A stretch of 64,000 nucleotides of DNA. Source: Macrobrachium rosenbergii. Taxonomy: Eukaryota > Arthropoda > Malacostraca > Decapoda > Palaemonidae. Made by a program: the position numbers and the translations under genes. The stretch is from NCBI RefSeq assembly GCF_040412425.1, contig NC_089762.1:18564212-18628211 (forward strand), written 5' to 3'. Each line of letters starts with the position of its first letter. Position 1 is the stretch's first letter. Below are positions 27,979 through 41,600 of this stretch, in pieces. Under the pieces are notes generated by a model that was given only the letters and a program-made list of their open reading frames with translations, was not told the origin of the DNA and did no database searches.

Positions 27979-28906
27979 GCTAATTATGGGTGTATTTATT
28001 ATTTACATAACATTTCTCTCAAGTTTGTGTTTACATTCGTTTTTGGTAAATTCGATTGCTTGACAAATTGCCTTAACTTTATCAACCTCACTTTCAATAT
28101 ATCTGTTACTTTTCAAAATCTCATTTAGTGAAAACTTCTATATCGTCTTTTCCTTCCACGTCCTTCGACAAGTTTATAAAAGCCTCATCTATTCGTATTA
28201 GGCACATTCTGAGCTATGATTTTCCTTCTCAGAGCGCGTTTTGCTATTTATATTAATCATGCATTGCAGTACCCTTTTCTCTTCCATTTTTGAAGAGCTT
28301 ATTCAATCTTGTAAGGTTTTGATAATATTTCTGAATAACTAACTGTAAGCGATAGTTCGTTGGCAAATCTGCAATCATTGTATCTGTATGGATAAAATCA
28401 AAAGCAACATGAAGCTCAGTCCACTGATCATTGATTTACAAATCTGGAAAGTCACATATCCCTGTTCGAAACTTGCAGCCCCTTGGCTAATCATTCCTTC
28501 GTTACACATCCTAGTAGTTTATACGTTCATTCCGCAAGGTGAAAATACTTAATCCAGTAAGGAGCAAAGAGAAAAATAGAAATTATTTAAAAAAACAAAA
28601 CGAAAGAAGAAAGACCTCTGATAGGACAACGGATGCTGGCGATTGTTGCTTGCGTGTATGATCATGAGGCAGTTTCACCCCAGCCGTCTGAGCGCTTGCC
28701 AATAACACCGAAGACTGCGCCTGCTTAATCGACCATTACCCTAAGTATACTTTGCCCAAGCAAATTTGCTGCAGGATCCACGATACCTTACGTTCTTGCC
28801 ACTTTAGAGGTAGTTTCCAGGGATAAAACGTGCACGAATCTACTTGCAGAGAGACAGTTATGAGAAATTTAGATAAAATAACAAGATATTTATACTATGT
28901 GAACTG

Positions 28907-29133
<227 letters not shown>

Positions 29134-30034
29134 TGTGTGCGTGTGTGTTTGTGCTTTACTGTATATATGCACACAGTACGCACGCATTCTTGAACACAAA
29201 ATACAATAAAGTACCTTCAGAATTAGAGCACCAGGTACATTTTCTTGAAAACCGGAGTCTTTTAGGCCTTTTTCGAATCGTTTCTGGGTAAATGAAACAA
29301 TTAACCAGAAGAAAAGAATCGAATAAACATATTTTTCCGTCTTCGCTCTTCCTACCTAGAGTACTGCATCTTGTTCCGCTTGTTTGTCGAAGCATTAGTA
29401 TGAGCCAGTGGATGAGTTACTGAGAGAAAGTGCAATTGTAATCTTGCATTAAACTAAATCATTATTTTATGAAATGGCCTCTTGTGAGAAAGCATGCGAA
29501 ATAAAGAAATAGAGTGTTCTCGTAATCACTAATTGGCAGTTTTAATGTTTTTTGATACACGATTTATGACATATATTTTCCATAAATCTATCATTCTGCT
29601 GTTTCTAACATACGTCCACTGTAATGTGTATGTATTCATTATGTTTGATATGGCTGCATATGATCAGACGCTTGCTTCCACTGATTTAGTGTTCGTACTG
29701 TAATACCAACTTACATTGGATATTATGTTTAATGCGTATTTTTTTTTAAATGGACGATCGCTCTGATGTTTCAGGAAACATATACAGTGAAGAACTTACG
29801 CCATGACAAATAAAAAAAAAACTTAATATTACTCGAAGTCGTTACCTTCCATAAAAAAAAAACAGGGCATGAACAGATAAATCTACGCAAGTTGTTTGCC
29901 CAATTTTATCCATCTGCCGCAACCATAATGGCTTCACCTTACAAGATATTTATCTCGCGGGAAACCGATCCAACAAATAGTTACCATAATATTTTAAAGA
30001 AACTAGTAAAGGTCCTCACAACAGTGATAAAGTG

Positions 30035-30314
<280 letters not shown>

Positions 30315-30591
30315 ATTATATATACACTATATATCTATTTATACAATTGTGTGCAGTAGATACGTAGTTAAAGATATATATTTGTACGTAAATCATACGA
30401 CAGATAATCAGAGGGAATGCCCTACATACGCAATATAAATATGTGAAATGGCTCATTGTATAGGTTGTACCTTGTAGAAAAGTTGATCACAGCTAGTTTA
30501 TTTTTATATACATTTGGCATCAGTCATATTCATGAGAGAACAAAATGAATATTATTTGGTCGAGATGTTTTTGGTCTTGATACGGTTTGTG

Positions 30592-30622
30592 ACTAATTTT
30601 GTTCCTCTTCTCTTTGAAGCAG
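30592..30622 (+). other. Branch site, polypyrimidine tract and 3' splice site
   Basis: A CTAAT branch-like element at about 30594 is followed by a T/C-rich run and CAG at 30620-30622, then the first codons of the conserved Pro-rich region. This decides the exon start; the open frame further upstream, to about 30514, is intronic read-through. A tandem alternative acceptor (GCAG, ending 30626) would remove four bases and shift the frame. Confidence 0.75.
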
Positions 30623-32346
30623 GCAGCGAACGGCCGCCCCCAATCCGCCTGATGTTGGTGCCGAGGGCTGCCCCAGTCTGCGCCATGCCTGCTGCCTCGC
30701 CCTCACGCCCAGGCCCCCACATTCCAAGACCTTTCACGCCTGCTCCTGGTTATGCCCAGTACCAAATGGCCGCAGCGCACGTTTCTCAGATACCCGCCGG
30801 GTATCACATTCGCCCCCCTGGCCCGGGCCCCAGGTACCTTGGAGTACCACCTAAAAACCACTTAGCGGCTGCTCTCACTCAGCCTTCCCCTCCTGCTTTC
30901 CCGAAATCTCGGTCCCCAAGGCCATCTCTGGTTCACTATGAAGCGTCCGGGCCTCCTGCGAGATCAATGCCATCAAGTTTCAGACCTGTGGGAATCCATG
31001 GATCTTTGAGTTCACCGAAGCAAGCATCGGTGTGCCCGGAAGCAAGAAGTTCTTATCCTGCTCCAGATCTACCTGACAGTCACCCTATGCCATGGTCATC
31101 GGATGCCCCGCTACCAGCGTCTGACATGCCCTTTGATCTCTCTACACATAACCGTGAACCGTGCATGTCACCAGCCTCTAGACCCTTAGACCTTTCCGAG
31201 TCAGATCAACCATTAGACCTTAGTGTGAAGAAACGCCAGCCGGAGGAAGACGAAAATATGAACATTGTAGTTCGAAGGACGCCTCCTCCCGTCTCGAGAA
31301 GAATTCCCTCTCCAAAGTACGTTTCCCCCTTACACGATTATCGACCTCCTCGAACGCAGGAAATTCCTTCTTCTTCGGTGGAAAACGAACACACTGCAAA
31401 GAGTGTCAGTGCCCAGATGGTGCATGTTACTAGTCCAATGGCCACCAGAAACCCTCCGTCTATCGCGTATCCTCAGCCTCTCCACCAAGGGGTCCATCAA
31501 CCTGTCCCTGTATACTCTAGTGATTGTCGACCACTACCTCCAGCTTCGTCAGTTAGGGCACCGTTCCCGGTTATGGGGGTTTCCCACTCACCATATCATT
31601 TGGGACCTCCCGTAACTTCCCCTCAGATGGTCGCTGGGTATAGAGGACCACCTCCGGGCTCACAAGGTCATCCAGCATTATACCAAGTTGGTGATCGTAT
31701 GCAAAAGGGTCTACCACCCCCACCACCTGACGCCTCTGCACTGCCAGGAATGTCTACAATAAAACCGAGGGAGAGATACGCTTGCAAGTTTTGCGGGAAA
31801 GTTTTCCCCAGATCGGCGAATCTTACGCGACATCTAAGAACCCATACCGGTGAACAGCCATACAAATGTAAGTTTTGTGAGAGATCCTTCAGTATATCGT
31901 CGAACCTGCAGCGACACGTCCGTAATATCCATAACAAAGAGAAGCCTTACAAGTGCCGTCTTTGCGACCGAGCTTTTGGCCAACAAACTAATCTCGATCG
32001 TCATATGAAGAAGCACGATTCTGATGGTCCAACCATCTTGGATGGCAGCCCTAAAAGGTATTCCTCTCGCCCAAAGGAAGAGGACTTGCAGATGCAGTCA
32101 CCTGGTAAGGAGCTGTCAGATAAAAGTAGAGAAGATATGCAGGCAATAGACGATGAAGACGATGAAGACGAGTACATTGACGTTGAAGAAGATGATGACG
32201 AAGAGGAAGAGGAAGAACTTGGAGAAAAAGAGAGTGAGAAAATATCGTGTGCTGTAACTATCAAATCTTCGCCGAGTATATGTCCGATGGATATAGATGC
32301 GTCTGAAAACAATATGACTCAGCCCGTGGCTGTTATATCTACGTGA
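30623..32346 (+). CDS. ham: Last coding exon of a Hamlet/MECOM (PRDM3/PRDM16)-family zinc-finger transcription factor
   Basis: This exon encodes about 574 residues ending at a TGA-flanked stop (32344-32346). In order it has a Pro-rich region, three CtBP-binding-type motifs (PFDLS at 31129-31143, PLDLS at 31183-31197 and 31210-31224), and three C2H2 fingers (31777-31845, 31861-31932, 31948-32016). The fingers contain family-typical strings such as [20 protein letters not shown] and [14 protein letters not shown]. An acidic Asp/Glu run follows from about 32149. This order matches the C-terminal half of vertebrate EVI1/PRDM16 and Drosophila Hamlet, nuclear DNA-binding regulators that recruit the CtBP corepressor. 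The N-terminal PR domain and first finger cluster are not seen here and should lie in upstream exons. The reading frame stays open upstream to a Met codon at 30514, but a strong 3' splice site puts the exon start at 30623, in codon position 2. Donor-like GT sites at about 32058 and 32106 leave an alternative spliced C-terminus possible. Family call is firm; gene-level orthology is inferred. Confidence 0.92.
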
Positions 32347-35300
32347 GGCAAGAGTTCAGAGTCATATCAAAAGTCAGAACGTGAGTCATCAGGTTTACGA
32401 CGGAAAATAACAAATAAAAACATTGATCATTAGATTAAAACAATAGTGGAAGCACCCAAAGAAAAAATATAAGAATTATTTAATTTTTTAAGAAGTGCTA
32501 AAAATCAAGAGTATCTGACATTTCTCAGTTGACAAACAGATCAAATAGTTGCATAATAATTCTCCAGTTAGGTCATCAGTGTTTGATAGAGCGACCTACT
32601 GGCTGTCTGATGAACTCTTTTGAAGTAATGGCATAAAACAAATAAGTGATGATCCTTTGTAATAATATATCGTGAAGGAAGCATTCTGACTTTGAACATT
32701 CTCTAAATCTTGAATAACCTCTGTGTACAAACTACTCTTTCTTCCAAGCATTGGTAGAAGCAATAAAAGCCTTTATCGACGCCGTCTGAATTATATAATG
32801 TTCCTTTCGAAAAATAAAAAATATATATTATTTTATCAGATATATTTACTTACGTAGATTATGCGAAGATACTTATATTATGAAATCTACACTTGTGTAA
32901 TTTTTTTTATGTAGCCCAACGTAGTACAATTAGCCTAAGTGCATCGCCGTAGTCATGAGAAACGACTCAGTGTCACGCTTATTCTGTATTTCTTCATCTG
33001 TCTCTTCTCGTTTTATTTCCTTCCTATAGAAAATGTTGGTTTCATTCATTTCTTCAAGAAATCACTTTACCCCTAAAATTAAGTTTCATCTGGCTGTAAA
33101 GCAAAGCATAAATGAAAAATATGACTCCTATTCCCATAGAAATTATTGTTGACAAACTTGACGAAAGTGTCTGCATTCAGAGTAATATAATGTATCATAC
33201 GAAGAATCTGGACAGAATTTAAGTGTACTTTTATTTATCATGTATGTATAGGTTCTGTCCCTAAACATATGTTACTGGTAAAATATTTAATATTGAGCCA
33301 CTGAGAAAACATTGCAAATTATGGCGTGAAAATATATTTATATTCAAATATTTTGTTCTTCATTTTTGTATGAATATGAAAGTGAAAGAACTTTACCTCC
33401 AAGGTTAGATAAGGCAGAGTATAAAACAGCAATTTGCCTGTGTGTGTATAATAAGGAAGCATGTATACTACATTGGTGTTCTCAAATATCTTCAACATTG
33501 GCAGTTTTACGTTGAAAACATTTGGTTTTCATGTAGGTGATGCTCGATTTCTGTCACTCAGGTGTCCCTGGAGTCATAAGTTTAAACGTTAAGCTGCATT
33601 CCCTTTTGACTCGTACAGCAGGTCTATTTGCGAGGAGTTGATGATAGGTGCTTTTGTTGTCGCTCTTTCTCTTTGTCGTTAGTTACCATTTTACTACTCG
33701 CAGAAAATATTATTATTATTATATGTTACACAGGAAAGTCATTCTTATTTTATGGTTTAGTGGCATCGAATTTTCTTCAGGGTTGACTTGTGACTTACTT
33801 TCATCTTAACCATTGTTGTGCTTCTTTTCTGGAGGACATTTGGGCCCGTGTTCTTTTTGTTTTTTTCTTTCTGTACGTTCATGTGAAGTGCATACATGTA
33901 CAAAACATATTTGCGTGTATATATGCACGTATATATATGCAAGCGTAGGTTTGTCCATCCTGCGTATGCATATATGTGCTTGTATTCGTACACCGGTATG
34001 AGTCATGTAGGTATGTCTGTACGAATGCGTTTGCGTGTGTGTGTCCTGGTCTATCTCTCTATTTACTTACAGACAAGTGTAAGTTACACATACAGAGCAA
34101 TGAATGCCAAGTGAGTCACAAAGTCCGTACTTGAAGAAGGTTGTGAGTGCAGTGTCATATATAGTTTTAGTATTACGTCCTATTTCCAAAAGAAAAAATA
34201 TATTGATTACTAGTCACGGGCGATCACATGGTGCTATGAGGAGATTTAAATTTTATTATATAAAGACCCTTTATGAAAATATTCTTAACATAACAATAGG
34301 AAAAAAGTTTGTTAGTTTTGGAAATAAATATGAGAAATATAATCCGTTTTGTTTCTTTACAAACCCCAGCTTCTGTTTGATAATAATGAGTGGTATGAGA
34401 AGAGAGTGTTTAAAGAAAACTTTTAATCTTTCTACGTTCTAGTGAACTGTTTCATGTATTTTTCAAATTTCAGCACAGGAAGATATAACAGAAAAAAAAA
34501 AGGAGAGACCACGGAAAGAACATCATAACTATACCGTTTAGTATACGAAAATAATACCTGAACTGTTGCACCTTGTTGGCAGTTAATTTAGAGATATATT
34601 ACTGTCAAATTGGTAAAACTAAACAATAATTAAAAATAAAATAGTAGGCCAACGCGGAAGTTTAGATTTGATCAATCACTTCCCAGATAAGGAAGATTTA
34701 TCAAATCAAGGAATCCAGCGGTTACGAAAACATTTTTAAGCTTGAAAGTAATAGAGAAGAAGCTGATATGACTTAATACAAGACAACCCATAATCCATAT
34801 GTAATTTCTGATGGGATATTCTAAGTTAAAAATGCTGCTTTTGTTCAGTCTTGAAGGATAGCGTTTTAAACGTTAATTTATTGTGCGCTCTAGTTCTCTT
34901 GCAAGACACAGTAGCCCAGGCTATTGAATATTTTCTAAAAATAACGATCTTTCTACAAATATTTATGGTGAGCTTCATATAAATACTCGTATAATCAATT
35001 TACGAAGGTGTGTCAAGATGGCCTGAGTGCGCCCACTGCAAGGTGAAATAGGTATTCGACTTGCACTGGACCATTCTTATAAAAATCAAGAATGGTCGAT
35101 ATTCGTACAATTGCAGAGAATTTATGTACGCTGAAATTTCTTTCAACATACATAAATATTAAATATTGCAACATACACAGTTATTAAATATTCAGCAATA
35201 TTAATTATTGCTGAACTTGGCTTTTGCTGCCTACCCTTGTAACATCATTCCTTTGATATGTGAATAATTTAAAAGTCAGTGAGAATGTCTAGAAAGATAC

Positions 35301-36493
35301 ATGCTAATAGAAAAAATCACAATTTTCTTAATATAGGGAAATAATATTCGATAAATCACTGGCATAATGGTAGAAAAAAAAATAGGATGTGGCTAATACT
35401 TGATCTGGAAACATTAGAAAAGTTGCTGTTAAGAGAAGTGTATCAAACGAATTATTCAGTCACTTTCTTGACGTGGCAGAAAGAATCTGTTACTTAAAAA
35501 CCTTGATTAAAAAGAAAGAGGGATTGAATGTTATGAAAGTTAGATACTAATAGATGATATGGAAAGTATCTTTGAGGACAATGTAAGTTACTGAAAGTCA
35601 GAAGTGTAAAAGTTATATCGCACGAACTAGAGTAACCATTCAAAAAAAAAATAAAAATAAAAAAAAACTTCTTGTTGCTGCAGAAGTTTAGTTAAAATCT
35701 AGAAGATTCGAGGTAGCTGTTCGCGTAATATCAATTTTCACTACCAGTGTGTTTCAGAGGAAGGGCTAACCAAGCAGTAGTAATAGAACAAGCTATTTCG
35801 TGCCTGCACAATGACTGGTTTAAACTGTGAGTACTGGCCGTAAGCTAGCTTACAGCTGCTTCACCAAATAAGAGTGATATTGATGCTCCAAATTTTTTGG
35901 TAACACCTAGGAAAAAAAGATGTGTTGCAATAACTAATAAAACAGCCTAGAGGAAATAAGTCAGCTAAAGTAGGTTGCAACAAACATCCGACGGAATTAC
36001 TGGCAGTACTGGAGATGGGGCTTTATCAGCAGCCCTGTTTCACCCTCTTCCCCAAGGAGTCTATGCTGTCCTTGTCTAGCCACCAAGATTTAGTAGAGGT
36101 TAAGTTGATTACATTTAGTATACTTGAATCACTGAGTGGGAGATCCTAGGGGCAAAACCCTCTTGGTTAGGCCACACCATGTCTTATTCTCGCAGCATAC
36201 TTGCATCAAACAAATTTATCAGTTGTCTTGGAGATGCTGGCTGCACCTGGACTCCGTAATGGGCAGGCAATTTGAGAAAAGAGATCAACTTAAAAAAAAT
36301 AAGTTGAAAGGATTTTGGATTATACTAAATTAATCCTGATGTGGCTGTCTCTCTTCACTTTAGTTATGCAGATGAAAAATACGGCATCCCATCTTACAAG
36401 TGGAGATAAATTACTGAATTAAAATCATTTAATTATGCATTTATTTCCTTTATATCCCATAATCTGTTGTAATTTGATAAAAAATTATGCTTT
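32347..36493. other. 3' untranslated or intergenic sequence
   Basis: AT-rich. Two short hairpins (35069-35097, GACCATTCTT/AAGAATGGTC; about 35191-35215, TTCAGCAATA/TATTGCTGAA) and no supported gene. Confidence 0.45.
32413..32816 (+). terminator. Candidate polyadenylation signals after the Hamlet-like exon
   Basis: AATAAA occurs at 32413-32418, at 32762-32767 and again near 32811, within 70-470 bases of the stop codon. In such AT-rich sequence the hexamer is expected by chance, so none can be chosen without transcript data. Confidence 0.3.
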
Positions 36494-36691
36494 ATGCTTC
36501 AGAATCAAACAGCGCTAGTCAGCCGATTTAATCAATATCTGATACAACTCGCTTCTAAACTGTGGAATTCCTTACTCTCTCCCGTATTTCCCTCCCAACC
36601 AGTATTGTTATACGAAACCAAATATTGTGTAAATTATGGAAGACATCCACCTAAGCATAAGGACAAATTGATAGGAATTTATTATCTGCAA
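36494..36691 (+). pseudogene. Possible LINE RT C-terminal tail
   Basis: The 66-residue frame contains SRFNQYLIQLASKLWNSLLS followed by PVFP, resembling the SF.P...LWNSLP..VFP...N...FK tail of several arthropod LINE ORF2 proteins. Only this short pattern supports it. Confidence 0.35.
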
Positions 36692-39600
36692 TAAAAAGGA
36701 CATAGGTGCTATACGAGTAAACTTGGAACAAGGCGTGTTTCCAGGTAATTTTATTACGCCACTAGTTTTCAGAATTGATCATTTAATACGTATACCAATA
36801 TTATTATTGTAATTATTCCAAAGAATATGTTTTTGCACAGAACTATTATTTTTTTCCTGTGGATAAAATTTGAAAATAAACATGCATGTTCACAGTTATG
36901 TCAAAATTTGCTTTAATGTGAACTAATTTATATGAATTTTGTTTTTAATGTCAATATTATATTATTGGATCAGTTTTCTAAGGAAAGTAATTTTCATCTT
37001 AATGAACTAAAAAAAAAAAACATTAGCATAAAAAGATTTAAAGGTGGTACTCCCTGTATTTTCAATCCTTGCTTTTTTTCCACATTAGATGTTTAATGTT
37101 ACAAATGCCTGGTAAGGTTGGTTTGTCAGCGTTTTACGCGCTAGGTTTAACTCTTTTTCAGTTTTCTGGTGCAAAAACTTTACTTTTAGCGAAATCGCGC
37201 TTTTGATAATTTTTTGGATTAATATGGCGCTATATATAGCTCATTTTTTGATAATCAGGAATGATAACAGTGCACAGAATTTGCATTTTATGTTTATATT
37301 TTACTGAATACGTTGTAGGATTTTGTTCTCGGTTACAAGGAGTTGAATTTGTGTTGCAGATTTGCAACGTTGTGCTTGTATATTGTGTCATCAATATTTT
37401 TTCTAAACCGTGCGTGATACTGATCTATTATTGTCACTCGTCTACCTCAAGTTTTTATACCTCCAAAGTTCGGAAACTTCAGACAGTGGGGCCTGGGAAC
37501 CTGTGACCATTCTGTTTTTCCTTATAGGTTACGAAGGAAGCTATTCTTGAGCAATTTATGTTACAGTTGCAAATTTCAGTGAGCAAGACAAGTACATATG
37601 GGCAACAAAAGTTAAACTTTTTCTAAAGAAACGGTTGGAGGATTAACTGATAAGAATGGATTAACTAAGAAATATGAAAATCAAAATGAACCAGGAACAT
37701 CATTCCTAATTTTTTGTGAGGAAGAGGACATAGACAACAAAATTAGGCTGCAAGAGTTTCGGCAAAACAATAGTAAGTACACAATACACTTGATTTTGTA
37801 AGTTGATTACAGTATGATAATGCAGTCAATAATCATGTTTTTCATGGTATTTGATACTTTCGATGATGCATAGCTCAAGTGCACCGTAGATAATGTTAAT
37901 AATTTACTATGTCAGCTATTCGGAAAATGTCTCGGGTTTTTTTTTAACTTTTTTTAAGTTCTTATAGCTCTTTATGAAAATCTGAGATGGCATCTCTGAA
38001 GACTGGCGGTAACAGTAATCATACCTCCAGCAGTTAGTCGTTAGAGGGATTTTAAACCTTGTTCGTGTAACCCTGTTTTGGCCAAAACATTTTTTCACCT
38101 TATCAAAGGTTGCTGTTCCAAAGGCTCATTTGATTTAAATTTTATTACTGTGGCTTTCATACCTATTTACTGATAAGTTTGTCACCAGTTTTTTTATTTT
38201 TGGTTGTGTTACGAAGATTGCTTAAACAATAACGTTGAAGTGAAATTCAACTTTAAACAGTTGTGTCAAGTTTAGTGGACCAGATAGTATTCGTCAATTA
38301 TTATCGCTCTAGGCAGAAGTAGATATTTATATTAATGGCTGCGAAAGGCTAAAAATTTGCGTAAGTAAAATGAAATGAGCCTTAGCTAATATTGCCCTGC
38401 CAGTCTACTGAAGCGGCCTTGCTTCAGTGTTTCATGCTTTATAAGCCTACAAGTTGATAGCATACAAAAGGCTCACAGAATTGTACTCTGCGGGAGATTT
38501 TAAACCTTCACCTACAGTGACAGATGTGATCTGCCCAAGTATTTTTCGACTGATCTCGAGAATGCATGTCAACTGTCTTCGTTCGAATTCCGTCAGCTCA
38601 TGTAGTTTAATAGTACTACCCAATAGGTTGTGAAAAATATTGGTAATTTATGACTTGGGATTATTAGTGTCACCCTCAAATCCGCTATGTTGTTATTCAT
38701 AGATCTTAAGGATTTTACCGATTTTTACTGAAGGTTGTACCAGTAGACAACCGAATGGGTCAACATAAGTGAGAACTAATTTTATTAATTCAATGACGTG
38801 GACACTTGTTACGGAGAAAGGGAACCGGTGTTTAATTCCAGAACTGCAATTTATATAGTTTGCCCTTTTCAAAAACGGAAAGAACACTCTTATACTTATT
38901 TTAATAAAATTTATTCGTGGCTTTTGTCTTGATCGTTACTAATTGTTAGGTAACCTCTAATAATACTGACTTTCAGGATTTTTTTTTTATTAATACTTGA
39001 AAATGTCGAAGTAATTTCATGATATTTAAGAATGGAGTTTGAAAATTAAGTTTTTTATTTTAATTTTGTTTTTTTGCCATTTGAGTTGTTCTATCTTGCA
39101 TTATAATTCCCCTATACTTCCCCTTCAATGATATTCCCGAGGTAGAGCGAGTTGGATATTAAATGACATTTGTAGCTTAATGTTTGTAAATATAAAAAGG
39201 TCATGGTGTGTGTGATAAAAATATGCGTTAATGTATGCTATAGTATTTTCCGTACCAATGATGAATTCTTGTCACCAGTAAATTCAAGCGTACGTTATAG
39301 TGCATATTCCATGGTGAATTAATATTATTAATAATGGTAAAATAAAAGATCACTCGTAGCTGCTGCAATGTGATCAGTACCAATTTTTTTTAGAATGCCT
39401 CCTTTAAATATGGCGGTATCTGTTAAGCATATACAGCGTACACAAGTTTCCTTCCCGGTAAAGCTGAGATAACAAGGAAGAGGCTACTACCATTTCCTTC
39501 ATTAATATCACATCATTTGTACAGCATCATTCACGATTTATTAATAATGTTTTGGAATTCTTTATACATGGTTTACGTCTATTTTAAGAGGTTCTATACT

Positions 39601-39899
39601 TGCGTGATAACTTCTTAACAAAACACAGAAGTTTTGAAGATTAAAGTACGAGCAACAAAAATGTATTTTAGAATCACTGACAGTGAAGGATCGAATTCGA
39701 AGGCAGATTTTAAATTTTCGTGTCAGCTTTAATGAGTTTTAACAACATTCCCGCTAACTGGGCAGATTACTTTCGCCTAGTAACTGGCTCTGGTTTGAAA
39801 GTTCTCCGCGAATTACTTAAGGAGGAATGGTATGGCTTGTCGACAGCCACGCGTCAATTTTCACCCAACAAAACACATGAGCTAGAGCTGGTATTCATG
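36692..39899. other. AT-rich intergenic sequence, nothing recognised
   Basis: Frames at 37261-37506 and 39720-39953 have no motif; the latter directly precedes LINE RT copy A and may be part of it. Confidence 0.45.
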
Positions 39900-40130
39900 T
39901 TTAGTTCTGACAGGTTTACCTTCCAAGTCTCCAGTTCCTTGGAGAATGCGTAAATCTTAAGTGTCATTGCGGTTTTCGGTTGCAGGTTCCAAGACAAATT
40001 AAAGAAGTGATACGAGAAGTCCATTCAACTGTGCAGTGCATTTAAAGATATCGCAAAAGCTGTTGACAAGTCAATGCAAAAGGTTATTCTCTTCCTGGAA
40101 ATATTTGGTTATCAACACAATCTTTTACGT
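39900..40130 (+). pseudogene. LINE RT fragment, copy A of a pair
   Basis: Across frames the sequence reads NLKCHCGFR (39953-39980), then KSIQLCSAFKDIAKAVDK (about 40019-40070) and ILFLEIFGY. This fits the RT stretch ECQCGFR...LYIAFVDLTKAFDTV...L.K.GC, with the catalytic Asp region degraded (AVDK). A parallel copy lies at 49.35 kb. It precedes the CR1/L2 LINE but belongs to a different family. Confidence 0.5.
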
Positions 40131-40453
40131 TGTGAAAAATAATTTCACGAGAATTGTTTTGTAATCACTTGTTGCGTAAACTCAGGGATGCGTTCTGCCA
40201 TTTTGCACATTTTTCCCCAATTAAAATGTGCACTCGAGGAAGAGTACGGGGTTTAGCACACAGGCAATTACTGTAGTCAAGGGTCAAATTAATTTTTTTA
40301 TTGTCCTAGAGATATACTTTCGTGCGAGTAGGACGTGTCTGTGAAGTGTTCTGTGTAAAGTGCCTGATTTGCGCGATGCTCAAAGTGAATACGAAGAAGA
40401 GGAAGGGGAAAAAAAAGTAGAAATTAAATAAACTATCATACGAACATTATCGC

Positions 40454-41580
40454 ATGATTGTCGAAGCAGCACGTAAATATGGAACACTAAGTAAAATACT
40501 GGAGAAGGATGAGTCAACCCAAATCGAGAAAGAGTCAGCAACTTGCGGACATTGCTCCGAAGAAGTTGATGATGAAGGAACTTGCTGTGAAATGTGTGAT
40601 ACATGGTTCCACTACGAATGCTCAGGCATTGAGGTCAGATACACACCCATACTTAGGAATGACAGCATATTGTACATCTGTAATAATTGCAAGGGGCCTG
40701 AACAAAGAACACACAAAAAACTTATTGAAGATGAACTTGAAGAAATAAAAGAAAACACAGAGATGTTAGCAAAGTTGATTCAGGATTCGGCTCAGAAAAC
40801 TAGTGACGTGATGATCAACATAGATGAAATTCAAAACAAAATTGACAATGTTAATAAAGATGTAAAGACCATGACAAACATGGACAAAACTTATGCTGAA
40901 TCACAAAAGATAAAAAAAAGTGCCTCTGATCAAATCTACAAACGAAGAGAGCACAGCAGCAAATGAAAAGAGACAAATTATGAGTAAAATAACGGCGCCA
41001 GTTGAACAGGTTAAAACAAGAGATGGACACTTATTTGTAAGATTTCCAGACAGGAAAAACTTAGAAAAGGCAAAAGAGGAGATTTAGGAAATCAGCAATG
41101 TATCAGTAAATGAGAAGGGTAAACTTAAACCAAAAATAAAAGTAGTATATGTCCCGAAGGATGAAGATGACATTGGCAATAACATTGTAAAGAAAAATAC
41201 ATGGATAGGTAATCTCATTTCTGAAAATGACGACCTGAAAATTGTAAAGGAAATGAAAGCCAAAGATGACAAATATAAGCACTATATCATCAAATGCACA
41301 CCACAAATACGAAAGGCTATCTATGATAGCGGTGACAAATTGTGTACACTGTATAGCCGTTGCAAAGTATGCGACTGTTACATGTCCAATCAATGCTATA
41401 AACGTCAGGAAATTGTAGAAATGACCAAGCTTGCCCTAGATGTGGTGAAAATCACAAATCAAATGAGTGTGCTAGCAGCATCTTCAAGTGTAAAAATTGT
41501 GTAAAGAAAGGCCATAGTGATACTAAACATAAAACATATGATGGCAATGAGTGCACAGTATATAAAGGGTATGTGTCAAA
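40454..41580 (+). pseudogene. LINE ORF1: PHD finger, coiled coil and CCHC zinc knuckles, frameshifted
   Basis: The first frame (40454-40966, 170 residues) starts with a C4HC3 PHD-like finger at residues 31-79 (CGHC, CCEMC, HYEC, CNNC), then a charged helical region rich in Lys, Glu, Asn and Ile that looks like a coiled coil. After frame changes near 40930, the sequence continues through an in-frame stop near 41085 to another open stretch (41253-41504) and, in a further frame, zinc knuckles near 41420-41520 (CPRCGENHKSNEC, then CKNCVKKGH). In this LINE group ORF1 is an RNA-binding chaperone of the retrotransposition particle; PHD fingers occur in some CR1-like ORF1 proteins. At least three lesions make it a pseudogene. 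Confidence 0.75.
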
Positions 41581-41600
41581 CGTGAAAAATAATACGGATC

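Noticed and set aside
33806..34114. Overlapping frames on both strands rich in Tyr, His and Cys
   Set aside because: They come from imperfect CATA/TGTA repeats and show no domain.
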